Shown here: positions 35,901 to 42,406 of the stretch, piece after piece
Layout: each line of letters opens with the position of its first letter
Numbering within the stretch: the stretch's first letter is position 1
Origin: a virus
Reading direction: 5' to 3' (one strand)
Length of the DNA: 64,000 nt
IMG/VR virus record: IMGVR_UViG_3300042261_001309
Coordinates: 1-64,000 of that record
Translations under genes and position numbers: made by a program
The notes under the pieces: model-generated
The model's database searches: none
Told to the model about the DNA's origin: nothing
Seen by the model: only the letters and a program-made list of their open reading frames with translations

Positions 35901-38900
35901 AATACAACTGGTAAATTAACAAAGATATTTGCTTTTGGTGGTAACGACGGAGCACTGTATTTACAGAATACGCGTGTTAGTGATGCAATGGGGTATATCT
36001 CCAGCCATATAACAATAGGTGACATTGTTTGGGATGGTGCAGTAAGTAAATGGAAAATAACCGTATATCACACTTCTACTTACGGCAATACTTACACATT
36101 CAAATTAAGGTCATTTAGTCATGGCGGTGCTGCGTCATTATTATCCGGTGCGGCAGTTTCTGCGATATACACGGCTGCGTCACCACTAACAAGGCAATAT
36201 ACCTATTATAACGATCGTTTAGGCGTCGGTACCTCAACCCCAGCTGAAGTATTAGACGTAAACGGAAATATCGCGTTACCTGGAGCTACCAATTATTTAA
36301 CTTTTGGTGGCGGGGCCGGAGGCAGTAGAAGATTGAAGCTATATGAAACTTCGGTTATTCATGCTGGATTAGGAATCGACTTAGCTGGTGGCCCATACGA
36401 ATTAAGTATATACGGCATGGCCGGTGATGCAGGGCAAGGAAGGATAAGTTTTGGTTTTGCAGCAAATGCCAATCCCGGAACATACAGCGAAAAAGTAAGT
36501 TTCTTGAATAGTGGTAATGTTGGGATCGGTATAACTAATCCAACCGGTAAATTGCAGGTATCAATGCCAGGTATGGCTGCGTCATTAACCTATACGCAAC
36601 CAGGGTTATTGCAATTAACTGATACTACAGGCCCAACGGAACTAGTATTTACTGTCGACGGTGTTGGACCTTACGCCGCAGCATTACAACACAGGCACGC
36701 CACATTGTCCGGTTACAGTTATCCAATAACAATTAATCCATTAGGCGGCAATGTTGGTATTGGTACTATAGCACCTTCTGAATTATTGCACGTAAACGGC
36801 AATATCTTAGCAACACGAATTAACTTCAGCGCTGGCGGAGCTATAGCGGGCACAGCTAACGGCCCAGCCATTTATTCTCAAGACGGCTCACTCGCAGGTA
36901 GGTTTTATAACGGTAACAATTATTTAAATGGCGCTCTCGTTATCCGTAGTGATGCTGATGTGCAAAACATGATTGTTACAGACACAGGCTACGTAGGCAT
37001 AGGTACGGCGTCACCGACAACAAAACTTGAGTCTAGCGCCGTATACGGCGATCCGGCGACTTCTGGCTCGAGTCCAAACGGTATGCTGGCACTGACAACG
37101 GCAAGTGCGTATCGGGGCATATATTTAGGAATATCGAGTAACGCCACCGCGAATTATCCTGGTTGGCTACAAGTATCAGATTGGAATGATTTATCTCAAA
37201 CTAGAAATTTCATTTTAAATCCTCGCGGTGGATACGTAGGTATTGGAACCGTAGATCCAACCGCAAAATTACATGTATATGGCGGCGGTGTTAATGTAGG
37301 CGGTTCCGTAACAAGCACAGGAGCCTCAATTAACGGGCTAACCGTCAGTCAAATTGTTCGTCCTGCAAGCGACAACACTTATACATTAGGCACCATCGGT
37401 TATCGTTGGAGTACTATTTACGGGGTAGATTGCGCGTTATCTGACGAGTTATCCGTTCAAGGGCGTATTTGGGGTACTGATTGTACATTTAGCGGAACCG
37501 TAACCAGCGCTAACTTAATCGGTGTAGCTAATGAAAATGTAGATTCTTCTTCCTATTGTTTAGGTGACATATCTTCTACCGAATGGACGTACGAGTATAA
37601 AGCTTTAGGTTATGGTGCAGATGTACAATCCAACTACACCGTTGATCCTACCTACGGAAAAGTAAATTGGCTTAACTATAATGGAGCGGCCGGGAATTAC
37701 GGGGTACTGTCTTATCGCATTTGCACTCCTGCGGCGGTAAGTAGTATTACATTTTCAGTTCCTGCAAAATTGGCACTGGGTGTATCTACAGCTATCGCAG
37801 TTGCCATTTATAATAGTGCGGCAAATACTGTGTTAGCTTCCACGGCCTATACGCTTACCAGTAATTGGCAAAATTGCACAGTTACCTATAACAGCCCCAG
37901 TGCAAATACAGAATATATTGTAGTTATTAACTGCAATAACGTAAGTGGCGCCAGTGTACAAGCTCAAGCGTTAGTTGGAAAAGCTACGTGCACAATGGCA
38001 GGTACTAACAACGGCATAACAGAAAGCAGTTACACTCGGCTTACAGTTACCAATGACGCATTGGAAGATGACCTTTGGAATATCCAATCCACTAGAGTAA
38101 ATATCGCTTCACCGTTCTCAAGATACGTCATCGATACCGACGCCACTACGTTAATGGTTGAAATGGTATCAACCATGCGTGCGGCAATTTCGAGTCTGGC
38201 ACATATTGCGTATAAGGTAAACGGAGAAGCTGCAGGCGTAATAGCAGCGACCACTAACGGCTTAGTAGAACAGCATGTAATTACGTTACCGGCTGGGCAT
38301 AAACGAGTAGAATTTATTAATGGTCCAACTTCAAAGCCCAGTGCAACTATTTTAGGTACTTGGCTACGCGCAATATTTGTACCCGGCACGGCCAGAGTGG
38401 CTACTGTAAAAAGTAAGGTAAACGATTGCAGAATAGCAATCTATGGTGACAGTATTTGCGTTGGTAATAGTGATACAAGTGCCGCACTTCAAGCTTGGCC
38501 GGTTCAACTACGTGAACGTAACGTAGGCAGCGTAGCTGTAGATGCTTACGGATGGCGTAATCTATGGGATGACAAAAACGATTCCGCCGGTTGGTATGTA
38601 CCACTAGCTAGATCAATTAATCGCTTTAAACCTACTCATATTTGGTTAGCTATCGGAACAAACGACTATGGGCTGTATAAACAAAATGCTGCAAGTTTCC
38701 GTAAAACTTACGATGCCTTGCTTGATTTATTACACGCTCAAAATCCTCAAGCAAAAATATTCTGTCAGTCGCCGATAACTCGAACAGATTCTCCTTCTCC
38801 TACGTACGAAGTAATCGCAAACTATAGAACAGCCGTATCGGCAAGCGCTACAGCCCGACCGGATTTTGCGCATTTCGTGGACGGTACCGCAATTATTGCA

Positions 38901-40283
38901 TCTGGAGATTTAGCAGACGGCGTGCATCCAACCACAGCGGGTGATTATAAATTTGCACAGTACGTAGAAAACTTTATTCGTACTTATCGGGATAATAACA
39001 CCTTTAATACAGTTCAAACCCTTAGCGCACTTATACCTACGCAGGTAGGCCAGACTATTTATGGCGCACCCAGCCAAACGGCAGATTTATTCCAAGTTGG
39101 CAATAACGCATCAGACAGTACGCTAAGCATTTATTCTGTATTCGATAGTGCGGGTAAACTCGGTGTTGGTTGCAATACGCCAAAACAAAAATTGCAAATC
39201 GGCAATAACTGGACCGGCAGCTACGATTCAAGTAGAAGCGTATTAGTAAATCCAGCTGGGACACAAAATGTAATACCCAGCGTTAATATTTCTGACATTG
39301 CCAGTACGAATACCACGGCTTATATCAAAGCAATCGGGTTAAATATCCATAACGACGATATTACCACTACCGGTACCCGTGTTCCTGCCCTAGCTTTTTC
39401 AAGAAGGGCTAATGCAACGTATACTGATGTATTAGGAGCTATTGATGCAATAGATATCGGTTCAGGCCAAGATGCCAATTGGAGAGCTGGTGCGCTAACA
39501 TTTCATACAGCTGAGGAAGCAGGCACCGGCATAATCGAAAGAATGCGAATAAATGGAACAGGCCTAGGTATCGGTACAACTACACCTGGCGCCAAATTGG
39601 ACGTGGTTGGCAGCATACAAGCAACTGGTATCGTACATGCAGGTTCAACTTCAGGATTTGCTAATTCAACCTATGCTGTAAATTCCAGAAATCCGATTTG
39701 GAGATTTGCTAACGCGTCAACTTACGGCTTAAGTTATTTCCAAGGCTCAGCTGGATTAGATGGCGCAAACGATACGATTGGTATTCATTTTGGAACAGCT
39801 ACAGCGGCTGGCTCACAATACCAATTTAATTTATCCGGTGCGTTTACGTTAGGCGGTAAAATAGGTATTGGCGTAACTAATCCATCCAGTAAATTATCGT
39901 TTGGTAATGCCTCAGCCAGTGCCTTGCAACGTATAGCCTTATACGAAACTTCAACCAGTACGTATTTTTATGGTATTGGTATGGCTAATCCGGCCACCGA
40001 TATTTATGGATTAGGCTTATGGTCTAGTACCGATACTGCAGTGGTATCCGACACCAACATGCAGGTGTTTATAAAAAATAATGGCAACATCGGTATTGGT
40101 ACATATTCAGCTGATGCAAAATTACATATTCGTGGAACCGCTTCAACAAACGCATTTAAATTCGATACCTTGGCAACAGCCACTGGTACAAAGACGTTGC
40201 AGGGTTATATCACCGTAAGTTTGGTTGGGTCTGGAAATTCGAATTTAGCTAACGGAACTTATTATATTCCATTGTATCAATAA
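23946..40283 (+). CDS. giant tail fibre (5445 residues) with an SGNH esterase domain
   Basis: A single uninterrupted frame of 16.3 kb. Its body holds about 26 copies of a motif like NVGIGTTxP..LHVNG, plus longer repeated modules (SINDLSNVAAGTATTGQLLG, GSIVVGNSTPKW, DDHTQYALLAGR). This composition marks trimeric fibres that bind the host surface. Near residues 4825-5015 lies an SGNH/GDSL hydrolase: block I IAIYGDSICVG, a later IGTNDYG, and DGVHPTTAGD with the catalytic Asp/His. It could remove acetyl or other ester groups from capsule or lipopolysaccharide. No S74-type self-cleaving chaperone is seen at the C-terminus. The start is ATG 23946, 10 bases after the previous stop. Confidence 0.85.
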   Translation: MAEIRVDTHQDLLDNELRNAVIGIVTASSLTGISTATGKIVTHDYPDPARLAWYNGTEWRYLDDQVVVGSSLTADRLLISTTSGWTTSILGINSSGSLVLGVGSASPHYIENVATPITDYQAANRLFVLNTLSGASDIHAAAKLKSIANLSSLTFPTADTGNYFDADYTLLNGDRVLLTDQISLPTNGIYTVGIGSVNTTLTRATDADETGELKNGSSILVTQGTVWGSTSWAIADCDTTITIGTSDIKWVQTAASREYTAGAGLTLTGSVFDIGTGDTQAIVVGANSINLYDNLTTARTNKTKFSVNKYGVITSVDEITSANGIVLRTAADTYSALTGTANYVPKWSGTSLSSTSLIYDTGTAVGIGTTTPATLLHVNGALTVGVLSGVLKATTGLVSGLAGINDLSDVAAGTATTGQLLGYNTATSKWINVTRTVNTTTPLSGGGALTGDITLTLGGLTGIGTTNYVLGVNAAGAAWEYKAIQATALQTTVSHSANAVTIGTVQGIGTVSTPTFADLYLTGMTGQIITSTSVKTAIQDLDDSAYKTTQTGFDSWSGSGNYYSVTGAVGSQMFNLLRGGYAYVKGKKVTFSGGQSISVGTSNQAYYIWVSSAGAIGTTTYTNLNETSYLDNAMLFEALNDGTNVLVVKENHPYSMNTAASVYIHHNIGIVIRGSGAVITQVTTGTGTTVTDRKVRIAGNDYLEDHGIVTNISNTVAGVTWNFYYQDNYGKWLRHSQSDEFPIVYLDTDASAGGTITTVANSKFSIICLYVSKDDLNSSSPTYYAVINRATEPYSNSSDALNAITAGNFSIASNELASLELAQLGYAVIAGNTGAGYIFRVIPAKSTINARFIGGSSTGIHGLLSGLTADDHTQYALLAGRISGQTLYGGTTTGETLKLFGTASGTGNVFINSSGGNVGIGTTVASTTLHVGGSLTLGTLSGVLKATAGLVSNSAGIDDLNDVTITSAATGQLLGYSTVTGQWSNITRTINTTGPLAGGGALTSDLTLSMPGAGTSTSGYLTSTDWNTFNNKANASTTISVTSPLSGGGDLSANRSIALAGLSSLGPANYLVGVNSGANAWEYKSISGTSNQISVTHTANAITLSTPQSIGTGNTVTFAGLTLTGLSGVLKASAGVISGSASINDLSNVAAGTATTGQLLGYNTATSKWENVTRTINTSAPLGGGGALTGDLTLTITAAGTASTGYLTSTDWNTFNNKVSTSRSISTTSPLTGGGSLSGDLTLGVGGLTSLGTANYVIGVNTAGTAWEYKSIAGTANQVNVTTAAGLITLSTPQAIGSTSSPTFSGITLSGLGAGVVKSNSSGVLTNISTGSTGTILRSTGPEPAWTTLTLPDTIAAGSVLVANSVNTLTSLTSTSSTTVLQNNAGTITWGTLSGISGVTGAGVTNQVAKWQTASALTTSIIYDTGSAVGIGTTSPVNKLTTYGAITMVSAYDGGALVDYSLRLDQGNGNDPRILTVGSATTAGTLKISQVTSSNTDYRDVIYIANGGQVGIGTNIVSNGLLNVYGNTYTGTLGFNTTYTVNSPVTGTTYWDNSNHTISTALLNGVVLQHGQELHVYVKNNSNVDILNGDPVSIDSQGGSSEIWVKPTDITSLTSAKGFLGLATQDIAKNARGYITTFGLVRDLATSSFTEGIPVYVGMPTTGTTKLTHTVPSHPYSVIDVGIVVYAQNNNGIIFVNPHLQPAFVDLSDVDGTALTADGQFAVWLNTPQYFDFVGKISGTANKIAKFTDTYKLADSVISEVSGNIGINTATPAAMLHVAGTTKIDSNLTIGTLTGFLYATAGGVGTTNVWNGTAPTPAVHNLLDSITHGDTLTTAVARGSIVVGNSTPKWTALGIGTTAGYVLKTSGTEPYWATITKSDIGLGSVENTALSTWAGSSNVTIVGVVTSGTWNGAVVGISYGGTGATTKTLAFNALSPLTTLGDIVYHDGTNSVRLAGNITTTKQVLAQTGIGSISAAPQWTTLTKSDVGLSNVENTALSTWAGSSNITTVGMISSGTWTASVIDVVHGGTGLNTVAAGSILAANTANTLSAITSASGTKVLKNIDGVVSWDTVAGISGITGTGTTGKIPKWSSASALTDSVITESSSNIGIGSTLPQAKLDIAGSILVGTTRRFSYDGSTGSVYIRGDSGGYANAYSFLNNSGSNLGGFGVFGGADDLAYYYVGTYGAEKLIINTTGDAGFGITPTNYGHGGNNKHLQVYNPNTVQNSQSHLWLLSGSTVASSSVGTISWALPNATSTQKNIGLIAGVTGSGSTAGTPSMYMSFYTRNTTDINWAERMRISELGYVGIGTGTPAYKLEVNSGATQGIAKFDNDYGTVLLVADSNANYIESANTTFSAVKNLRITGYLAQSPALTQIDGTNIYLNGSVGINTADPGTYKLNVNGTANFSDEVTIATLNAPKLKRYIAGALTAGNWYRIAYQGRLVYNSPAGGTRASAKITLYDVVSSYHSTTSFWVSYHFGLQPTIILLGRSSYGSGGIFSKIRLITGSTYDGCALEVYCANNATANYCYYTIENNDQINGFTTALFTAGSIPANFTANVLDFSTDNPIYAATTEAASNAIFINRSGVIQAPSLTFTAGGQIGGTASGPAIYSQDNTLAGRFYNGANYLNGSLTVRNDADNATNLLVENTGNVGIGTIYPQSKLHVNNSSTTGTVLITGVGESTSTIGALNFRHITYNTATVASVECRRTVDDAVGQLVFTTAPGSASPAVDRMIITADGKIGIGTVIPTANLHVYSGSNYGSPSLSADTYNLFKIGTALSPELAFGSYSASPYAMWLQTKTTANNGTYWPLAINPLGGNVGIGTSAPSALLHVNGNTYVSGTLTLSNLTGHLYATNGSVGVTSVWTGNAPTPAAHNILDSTVHGDTLTTAVARGSIIIGNSTPKWTALGIGTTAGYVLKTSGTDPYWALLDTNHHSLQGLGDDDHTQYALLAGRTGGQTLYGGTAAADKLILHGSTAGTGAIYINPGNAGVVIGGTGSDSTVARLYVVADSKSALRTDASYTAALGETVTTTCTAFANYQDIVNSGTMTNYVYNNYSSLTLGGTGSFANAVNIFAYTKLTGGTAKTVTALTQYLSRIYADATPNAGTITSAYHFKADDATDNLTITTQYGLYISALTKASTNWAIYTAGTTPSYFGGAVTIGGAISSGSLSVGSLTGVLKASAGTVTAGSVALGSEVTGTLPITNGGTGLATVAIGSILAANSADALSAVTSASGTKILKNVNGAISWDTVSGISGVSGTGTTGYMARWTNSTTIAASSVLYDDGTNVGIGTTSPVETLTIYKPAGSNSSLSLGDGDVAHGVTSLAKTNVWLLANEHTTDKGGAQLTGFSDAPDNPAFEIKGVNTTDPDTNIPAITLDGYSANGTGVKALAATKTVLQIQNSGSALMSILGNGNVGVGITNPETSLVVAGPTVYSNPTFTHYQNLAYYSYSGAPTETGTKIITLPQGWTSTMMSITVKGYDYSGNGGWEAIVSGYNYAPSPTWINTSAEIRGKAPFTSVRLGYNTTSSKMVLMLGTSTTVWNYPKLSVSDFYAGHSNVTGWGTGWSIINDPTETGIGSAYTVNVTAPIWIDSNGAVGIGTSIPTSHAPNRKSVIISDTANDALLEIWGQSGQKSIVQSAGGNTYMGVLAGPGNLNLTYGPSGNVGLIMQNTTGNIGINTTDFTGYRLNVNGNTNITGTLTASSLLSASAQIVYPYAKTDTTLRTGISIYSNDSTNQFNVAIAMLGGASQSARTAVIQTSEAGVSNTGNIALQVYGGNVGIGTAAPTAKLTIVGNSLTGAEATYGGYIKIIGGGGALTSTGGIEFCAATSGAGYGFRIANPDLGTGECPLYIMSRCVSASWTLAMSILGSNGFVGIGSATPTQKLDVAGNIVASGSVGATTVYPIADNSYTSGSSYARWSTVYGVNADFSGSLTVKGLYNTSDYTERVFQSAAAFVNGEADKAVDIRLSNSIWGWIELEVTGSYYIDNTTGKLTKIFAFGGNDGALYLQNTRVSDAMGYISSHITIGDIVWDGAVSKWKITVYHTSTYGNTYTFKLRSFSHGGAASLLSGAAVSAIYTAASPLTRQYTYYNDRLGVGTSTPAEVLDVNGNIALPGATNYLTFGGGAGGSRRLKLYETSVIHAGLGIDLAGGPYELSIYGMAGDAGQGRISFGFAANANPGTYSEKVSFLNSGNVGIGITNPTGKLQVSMPGMAASLTYTQPGLLQLTDTTGPTELVFTVDGVGPYAAALQHRHATLSGYSYPITINPLGGNVGIGTIAPSELLHVNGNILATRINFSAGGAIAGTANGPAIYSQDGSLAGRFYNGNNYLNGALVIRSDADVQNMIVTDTGYVGIGTASPTTKLESSAVYGDPATSGSSPNGMLALTTASAYRGIYLGISSNATANYPGWLQVSDWNDLSQTRNFILNPRGGYVGIGTVDPTAKLHVYGGGVNVGGSVTSTGASINGLTVSQIVRPASDNTYTLGTIGYRWSTIYGVDCALSDELSVQGRIWGTDCTFSGTVTSANLIGVANENVDSSSYCLGDISSTEWTYEYKALGYGADVQSNYTVDPTYGKVNWLNYNGAAGNYGVLSYRICTPAAVSSITFSVPAKLALGVSTAIAVAIYNSAANTVLASTAYTLTSNWQNCTVTYNSPSANTEYIVVINCNNVSGASVQAQALVGKATCTMAGTNNGITESSYTRLTVTNDALEDDLWNIQSTRVNIASPFSRYVIDTDATTLMVEMVSTMRAAISSLAHIAYKVNGEAAGVIAATTNGLVEQHVITLPAGHKRVEFINGPTSKPSATILGTWLRAIFVPGTARVATVKSKVNDCRIAIYGDSICVGNSDTSAALQAWPVQLRERNVGSVAVDAYGWRNLWDDKNDSAGWYVPLARSINRFKPTHIWLAIGTNDYGLYKQNAASFRKTYDALLDLLHAQNPQAKIFCQSPITRTDSPSPTYEVIANYRTAVSASATARPDFAHFVDGTAIIASGDLADGVHPTTAGDYKFAQYVENFIRTYRDNNTFNTVQTLSALIPTQVGQTIYGAPSQTADLFQVGNNASDSTLSIYSVFDSAGKLGVGCNTPKQKLQIGNNWTGSYDSSRSVLVNPAGTQNVIPSVNISDIASTNTTAYIKAIGLNIHNDDITTTGTRVPALAFSRRANATYTDVLGAIDAIDIGSGQDANWRAGALTFHTAEEAGTGIIERMRINGTGLGIGTTTPGAKLDVVGSIQATGIVHAGSTSGFANSTYAVNSRNPIWRFANASTYGLSYFQGSAGLDGANDTIGIHFGTATAAGSQYQFNLSGAFTLGGKIGIGVTNPSSKLSFGNASASALQRIALYETSTSTYFYGIGMANPATDIYGLGLWSSTDTAVVSDTNMQVFIKNNGNIGIGTYSADAKLHIRGTASTNAFKFDTLATATGTKTLQGYITVSLVGSGNSNLANGTYYIPLYQ
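25081..27860 (+). repeat. three-fold repeated module inside the giant fibre gene
   Basis: Units beginning near 25,081, 26,745 and 27,303 encode the same order of elements: LSGVLKA, then INDLSxV, TATTGQLLGYNTATSKW, TRTINT, LxGGGALTxDLTL and WNTFNNK or WEYKSI. A further partial unit (GGGSLSGDLTL, GTAWEYKSI) follows at about 27,640. The units differ at many codons, so the duplications are old. Confidence 0.75.
29390..33750 (+). repeat. paired modules B and C inside the giant fibre gene
   Basis: Module B (APTPAVHNLLDS, HGDTLTTAVARGSI, GNSTPKWTALGIGTTAGYV) occurs at about 29,390-29,570 and 32,545-32,730. Module C (GGTGLxTVAxGSILAANxAx, SASGTKxLKNxxGxxSWDTV, GTGTTG) occurs at about 30,025-30,215 and 33,555-33,750. 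They keep the same order and about the same distance, which points to duplication of one segment of about 3.2-3.5 kb or to strong structural periodicity. Confidence 0.6.
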
Positions 40284-40298
40284 ATTAAAATAGCCTAC

Positions 40299-40327
40299 TT
40301 GACACGCTAAGGCGTATCGAATATATT
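40299..40327 (+). promoter_or_regulatory. sigma70-like promoter ahead of 40338..40751
   Basis: TTGACA (40299-40304), a 17-base spacer and TATATT (40322-40327) make a near-consensus promoter. The start codon ATG 40338 is only 10 bases after the -10 box, so the transcript would be almost leaderless. The match could be chance, and a Bacteroidota host would prefer a different consensus. Confidence 0.4.
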
Positions 40328-40337
40328 GAACGGACAT

Positions 40338-40751
40338 ATGAGCAAAATACAATTAACACCAAATCAAGTACTGGCCACTATCAACGCGATCGTCAAGCTG
40401 GAAGGTGCACCTTCTGGCGATCCTAAAGAGGCGCCAGTCTCTAAATACAACTTCAAGGCCAAGGTCCTATATGGCTTGGCTAAGAATTATAATACGCTGA
40501 AGCGCTTGGTAGAAGATATTGAATCTACCCGGCAGAAGACACTGAAGAAATATCAAACTGAAGGGGAAGCTAATCTCGGAGAAGCCCAGGCGGCTAAATT
40601 CTCTGCTGATTTTTCTGACTTCCTTAATACGCCGCTGGATGTCGATCTGCACCAAGTGGACATCAACGAAATTGATTTGGACCTGAACCAAATTCCAATT
40701 TCAGTATTGGCCGACTTGGCCGGTCGAGTATTTACCGGTGATCTGAAGTAA
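40338..40751 (+). CDS. conserved phage hypothetical (DUF1617-like pattern)
   Basis: ATG 40338 (MSKIQLTPNQVLATI) gives 137 residues; a TTG at 40326 is less likely. The order of features (short N-terminal helix, YNFKAKVLYGLAKNYNTLKRL, an RQKTLKKY segment, then PLDVDLHQVDINEIDLD and ISVLADLAG) recalls a small protein common in tailed phages, which I would place near DUF1617; this is from memory. It is the last gene of the plus-strand structural block and has a possible promoter of its own. Confidence 0.55.
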   Translation: MSKIQLTPNQVLATINAIVKLEGAPSGDPKEAPVSKYNFKAKVLYGLAKNYNTLKRLVEDIESTRQKTLKKYQTEGEANLGEAQAAKFSADFSDFLNTPLDVDLHQVDINEIDLDLNQIPISVLADLAGRVFTGDLK

Positions 40752-40756
40752 GCTAA

Positions 40757-41026
40757 TTAATCGTCATCATCGTCACACGAGGAAGAATCCGTATCTTCCT
40801 CGTTGTCGTTTAGATCTAGCACATCTTCTTCCCTTAACGATTGCTGCATCTGGCCACTGACAATATCCGCAAAATTAACCAAGCCCATATAATCAGCAAC
40901 ACCATCTGTCTTATGATAAACTTCAAACTCTCGTTTATCGTTGATTACGATAAGCAAAAACCCGTTAGTAAACTCGTTAAGCTGACTCAAAAGAGACTCA
41001 GGTATCTGAAACGATTTTTTAGCCAT
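40757..41026 (-). CDS. hypothetical protein with acidic tail
   Basis: This 89-residue protein starts MAKKSFQIPESLLSQLNEFT. A compact alpha/beta part (GFLLIVINDKREFEVYHKTD) is followed by a very acidic tail ending SSSCDDDDD. Acidic tails occur on DNA-mimic or ssDNA-binding phage proteins, but there is no other evidence. It is convergent with 40338..40751, 5 bases apart. Confidence 0.55.
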   Translation of the reverse strand: MAKKSFQIPESLLSQLNEFTNGFLLIVINDKREFEVYHKTDGVADYMGLVNFADIVSGQMQQSLREEDVLDLNDNEEDTDSSSCDDDDD

Positions 41027-41060
41027 ATCATCAGTGTAACACTTATCATTCCTAATAGCT

Positions 41061-41085
41061 AAAAAAAAGGGGCCAAGACCCCTTT
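41061..41085 (-). terminator. intrinsic terminator downstream of the 43-residue membrane peptide
   Basis: AAAGGGG (41066-41072) pairs with CCCCTTT (41079-41085) around a 6-base loop. On the minus strand the stem runs directly into eight T residues, a textbook intrinsic terminator. A shorter T-run on the plus side could make it work in both directions. Confidence 0.8.
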
Positions 41086-41092
41086 AATTTTT

Positions 41093-41224
41093 TCACTCTT
41101 TTTTATCTGCCGAGATAATTGACACGGCAGCCATACCAGCCACCACCACTAACACGACTGGCAGATTTTCGATCACCACACACACAGCGACCACACCAGC
41201 GACTAACGAGAGAACATCAGACAT
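41093..41224 (-). CDS. 43-residue membrane peptide
   Basis: The frame MSDVLSLVAGVVAVCVVIEN continues LPVVLVVVAGMAAVSIISADKKE. Two hydrophobic segments are separated by a short polar turn, giving a small hairpin membrane protein, a size seen in holin-like or regulatory peptides. It starts immediately beside the divergent gene 41225..41605 and is followed by a strong terminator, so it is probably a separate transcription unit. Function unknown. Confidence 0.6.
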   Translation of the reverse strand: MSDVLSLVAGVVAVCVVIENLPVVLVVVAGMAAVSIISADKKE

Positions 41225-41605
41225 ATGCGTACAAACCTTTCTTTTTTACTGGGTATTATGTATACCAAGTTTCATCCGACTGAACGAAGCAAAGGTATAC
41301 GAATTTATTTTCAAGCAACAGAAACACCGTTGCTTGATCTTTTTTTAAAACGCTTTGGAGGTATTGCGTACAAGCATAAGACTTATACGCTATACGAAAT
41401 ACTCTCCGAGAAAGATCTACGCCACTTTCGCAGTATCGTGATTAAATCACGAATTCCTATGCTGCAACCGTGGCGTGTGTTTTTAGATTACTACGCACCG
41501 TTACCAAAACGATTGCGAGGTAAAAATCGGCGAATTCTTAAGTTGTACAAAGAAGAACGCGCAATATACAACTTAACTACAAATTACTGTCATTCTTCCA
41601 ACTGA
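41225..41605 (+). CDS. hypothetical basic protein, possibly LAGLIDADG-like
   Basis: This 126-residue, strongly basic protein starts MRTNLSFLLGIMYTKFHPTE. Its strand-helix layout (KGIRIYFQATETPLLDLFLKRFGG .. SEKDLRHFRSIVIKS) is like one half of a LAGLIDADG endonuclease or maturase, but the signature acidic residue after the first helix is not clear, so this remains tentative. Its last codons overlap the convergent gene 41590..42276. It is a lone plus-strand gene within the minus-strand region, which fits an inserted element. Confidence 0.45.
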   Translation: MRTNLSFLLGIMYTKFHPTERSKGIRIYFQATETPLLDLFLKRFGGIAYKHKTYTLYEILSEKDLRHFRSIVIKSRIPMLQPWRVFLDYYAPLPKRLRGKNRRILKLYKEERAIYNLTTNYCHSSN

Positions 41606-42276
41606 TCGGCAATTTCGTTGCCGGTGCAGTTTAAGACATCGATACGCTCCAATGTGGGCGTGAAGTGCAACGAAGGTCCCACGCACCAGCCGAAAAACTC
41701 TGTTTTACCTTCAGCGATCTCCAAGATGAAGGTCAATTCGTTTGTTCTCGGTAGGACGTCCGAGCTGCACATAATTGGTAAACCGTCAACCACGGTTACT
41801 TTAATAGATTCCAACCGCCGAGAAATAACGTCCGGAATTCCTTTGCAGGCGTTTGCCCACCAAGCGTTCCAACTTATACTTCCTGCATAACCACACCACT
41901 CTCTAGGGATGGCCATGGAATACAGCCGAAATGTCAGTGCGCCTACTTTATGATGTGCCACCCCGTAACAATAATTCAATTTTAGCAAAAAGTTTAAAAA
42001 CTCTTTCGCTTCTGAAAACCCATTAGTATGCAGAGGTTTTCCGGAATTCCCTGCAGGACACAATATCCCCGACATGGGGATTTCTATTCCTGCCTTGTCT
42101 TCCTTCAGCGAGGCGGCGAGAACCACCTCGTTAAAAGGATACTTAATATGCGCCGGCGCCGCTTGCCGCCGATTACGATTAATTGTAACTTGCTTGTTTG
42201 AAACAATTTTAGGATCACCTTCTGGTGATCCGTCCGGCTTGACAATCGCACTGCTCTGCATCATTGTATTTTTCAT
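41590..42276 (-). CDS. hypothetical protein
   Basis: ATG 42276 (MKNTMMQSSAIVKPDGS) gives 228 residues; a TTG eight codons upstream is less likely. The protein has a lysine/arginine-rich early region and a mixed body with many tryptophans (AGSISWNAWWANACKGIP). A perfect 8-base inverted repeat, GGATCACC-TTCT-GGTGATCC at 42212-42231, lies within the coding sequence. It follows a double hairpin, so it is probably expressed on its own. Not recognised. Confidence 0.55.
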   Translation of the reverse strand: MKNTMMQSSAIVKPDGSPEGDPKIVSNKQVTINRNRRQAAPAHIKYPFNEVVLAASLKEDKAGIEIPMSGILCPAGNSGKPLHTNGFSEAKEFLNFLLKLNYCYGVAHHKVGALTFRLYSMAIPREWCGYAGSISWNAWWANACKGIPDVISRRLESIKVTVVDGLPIMCSSDVLPRTNELTFILEIAEGKTEFFGWCVGPSLHFTPTLERIDVLNCTGNEIADQLEE

Positions 42277-42317
42277 ATTTTTTTTTAGGTATTTCACCAA
42301 CTATTTATCTATTGGCT

Positions 42318-42366
42318 AAAAAAATGAGGTAGCGATCCTCATTTCGAAGTAGGTAATTTCTACTTC
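42318..42366 (-). terminator. tandem hairpins ending in a T-run
   Basis: Two hairpins lie side by side: GAAGTAG/CTACTTC (42346-42366) and AAATGAGG/CCTCATTT (42322-42344). On the minus strand the second is followed by TTTTTTTAGCC. This should end transcripts from 42407..42865. Confidence 0.7.
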
Positions 42367-42406
42367 ATATAATTATACCAGCAAAGCAGGCTAAATAAGT
42401 AACCGG

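Noticed and set aside
23946-40283. C-terminal S74-type intramolecular chaperone on the fibre
   Set aside because: The last 150 residues keep the fibre repeat type and lack the Ser-Lys self-cleavage pattern.
42212-42231. Perfect inverted repeat GGATCACC-TTCT-GGTGATCC
   Set aside because: It is inside a coding sequence with no neighbouring T-run or second copy; probably chance.
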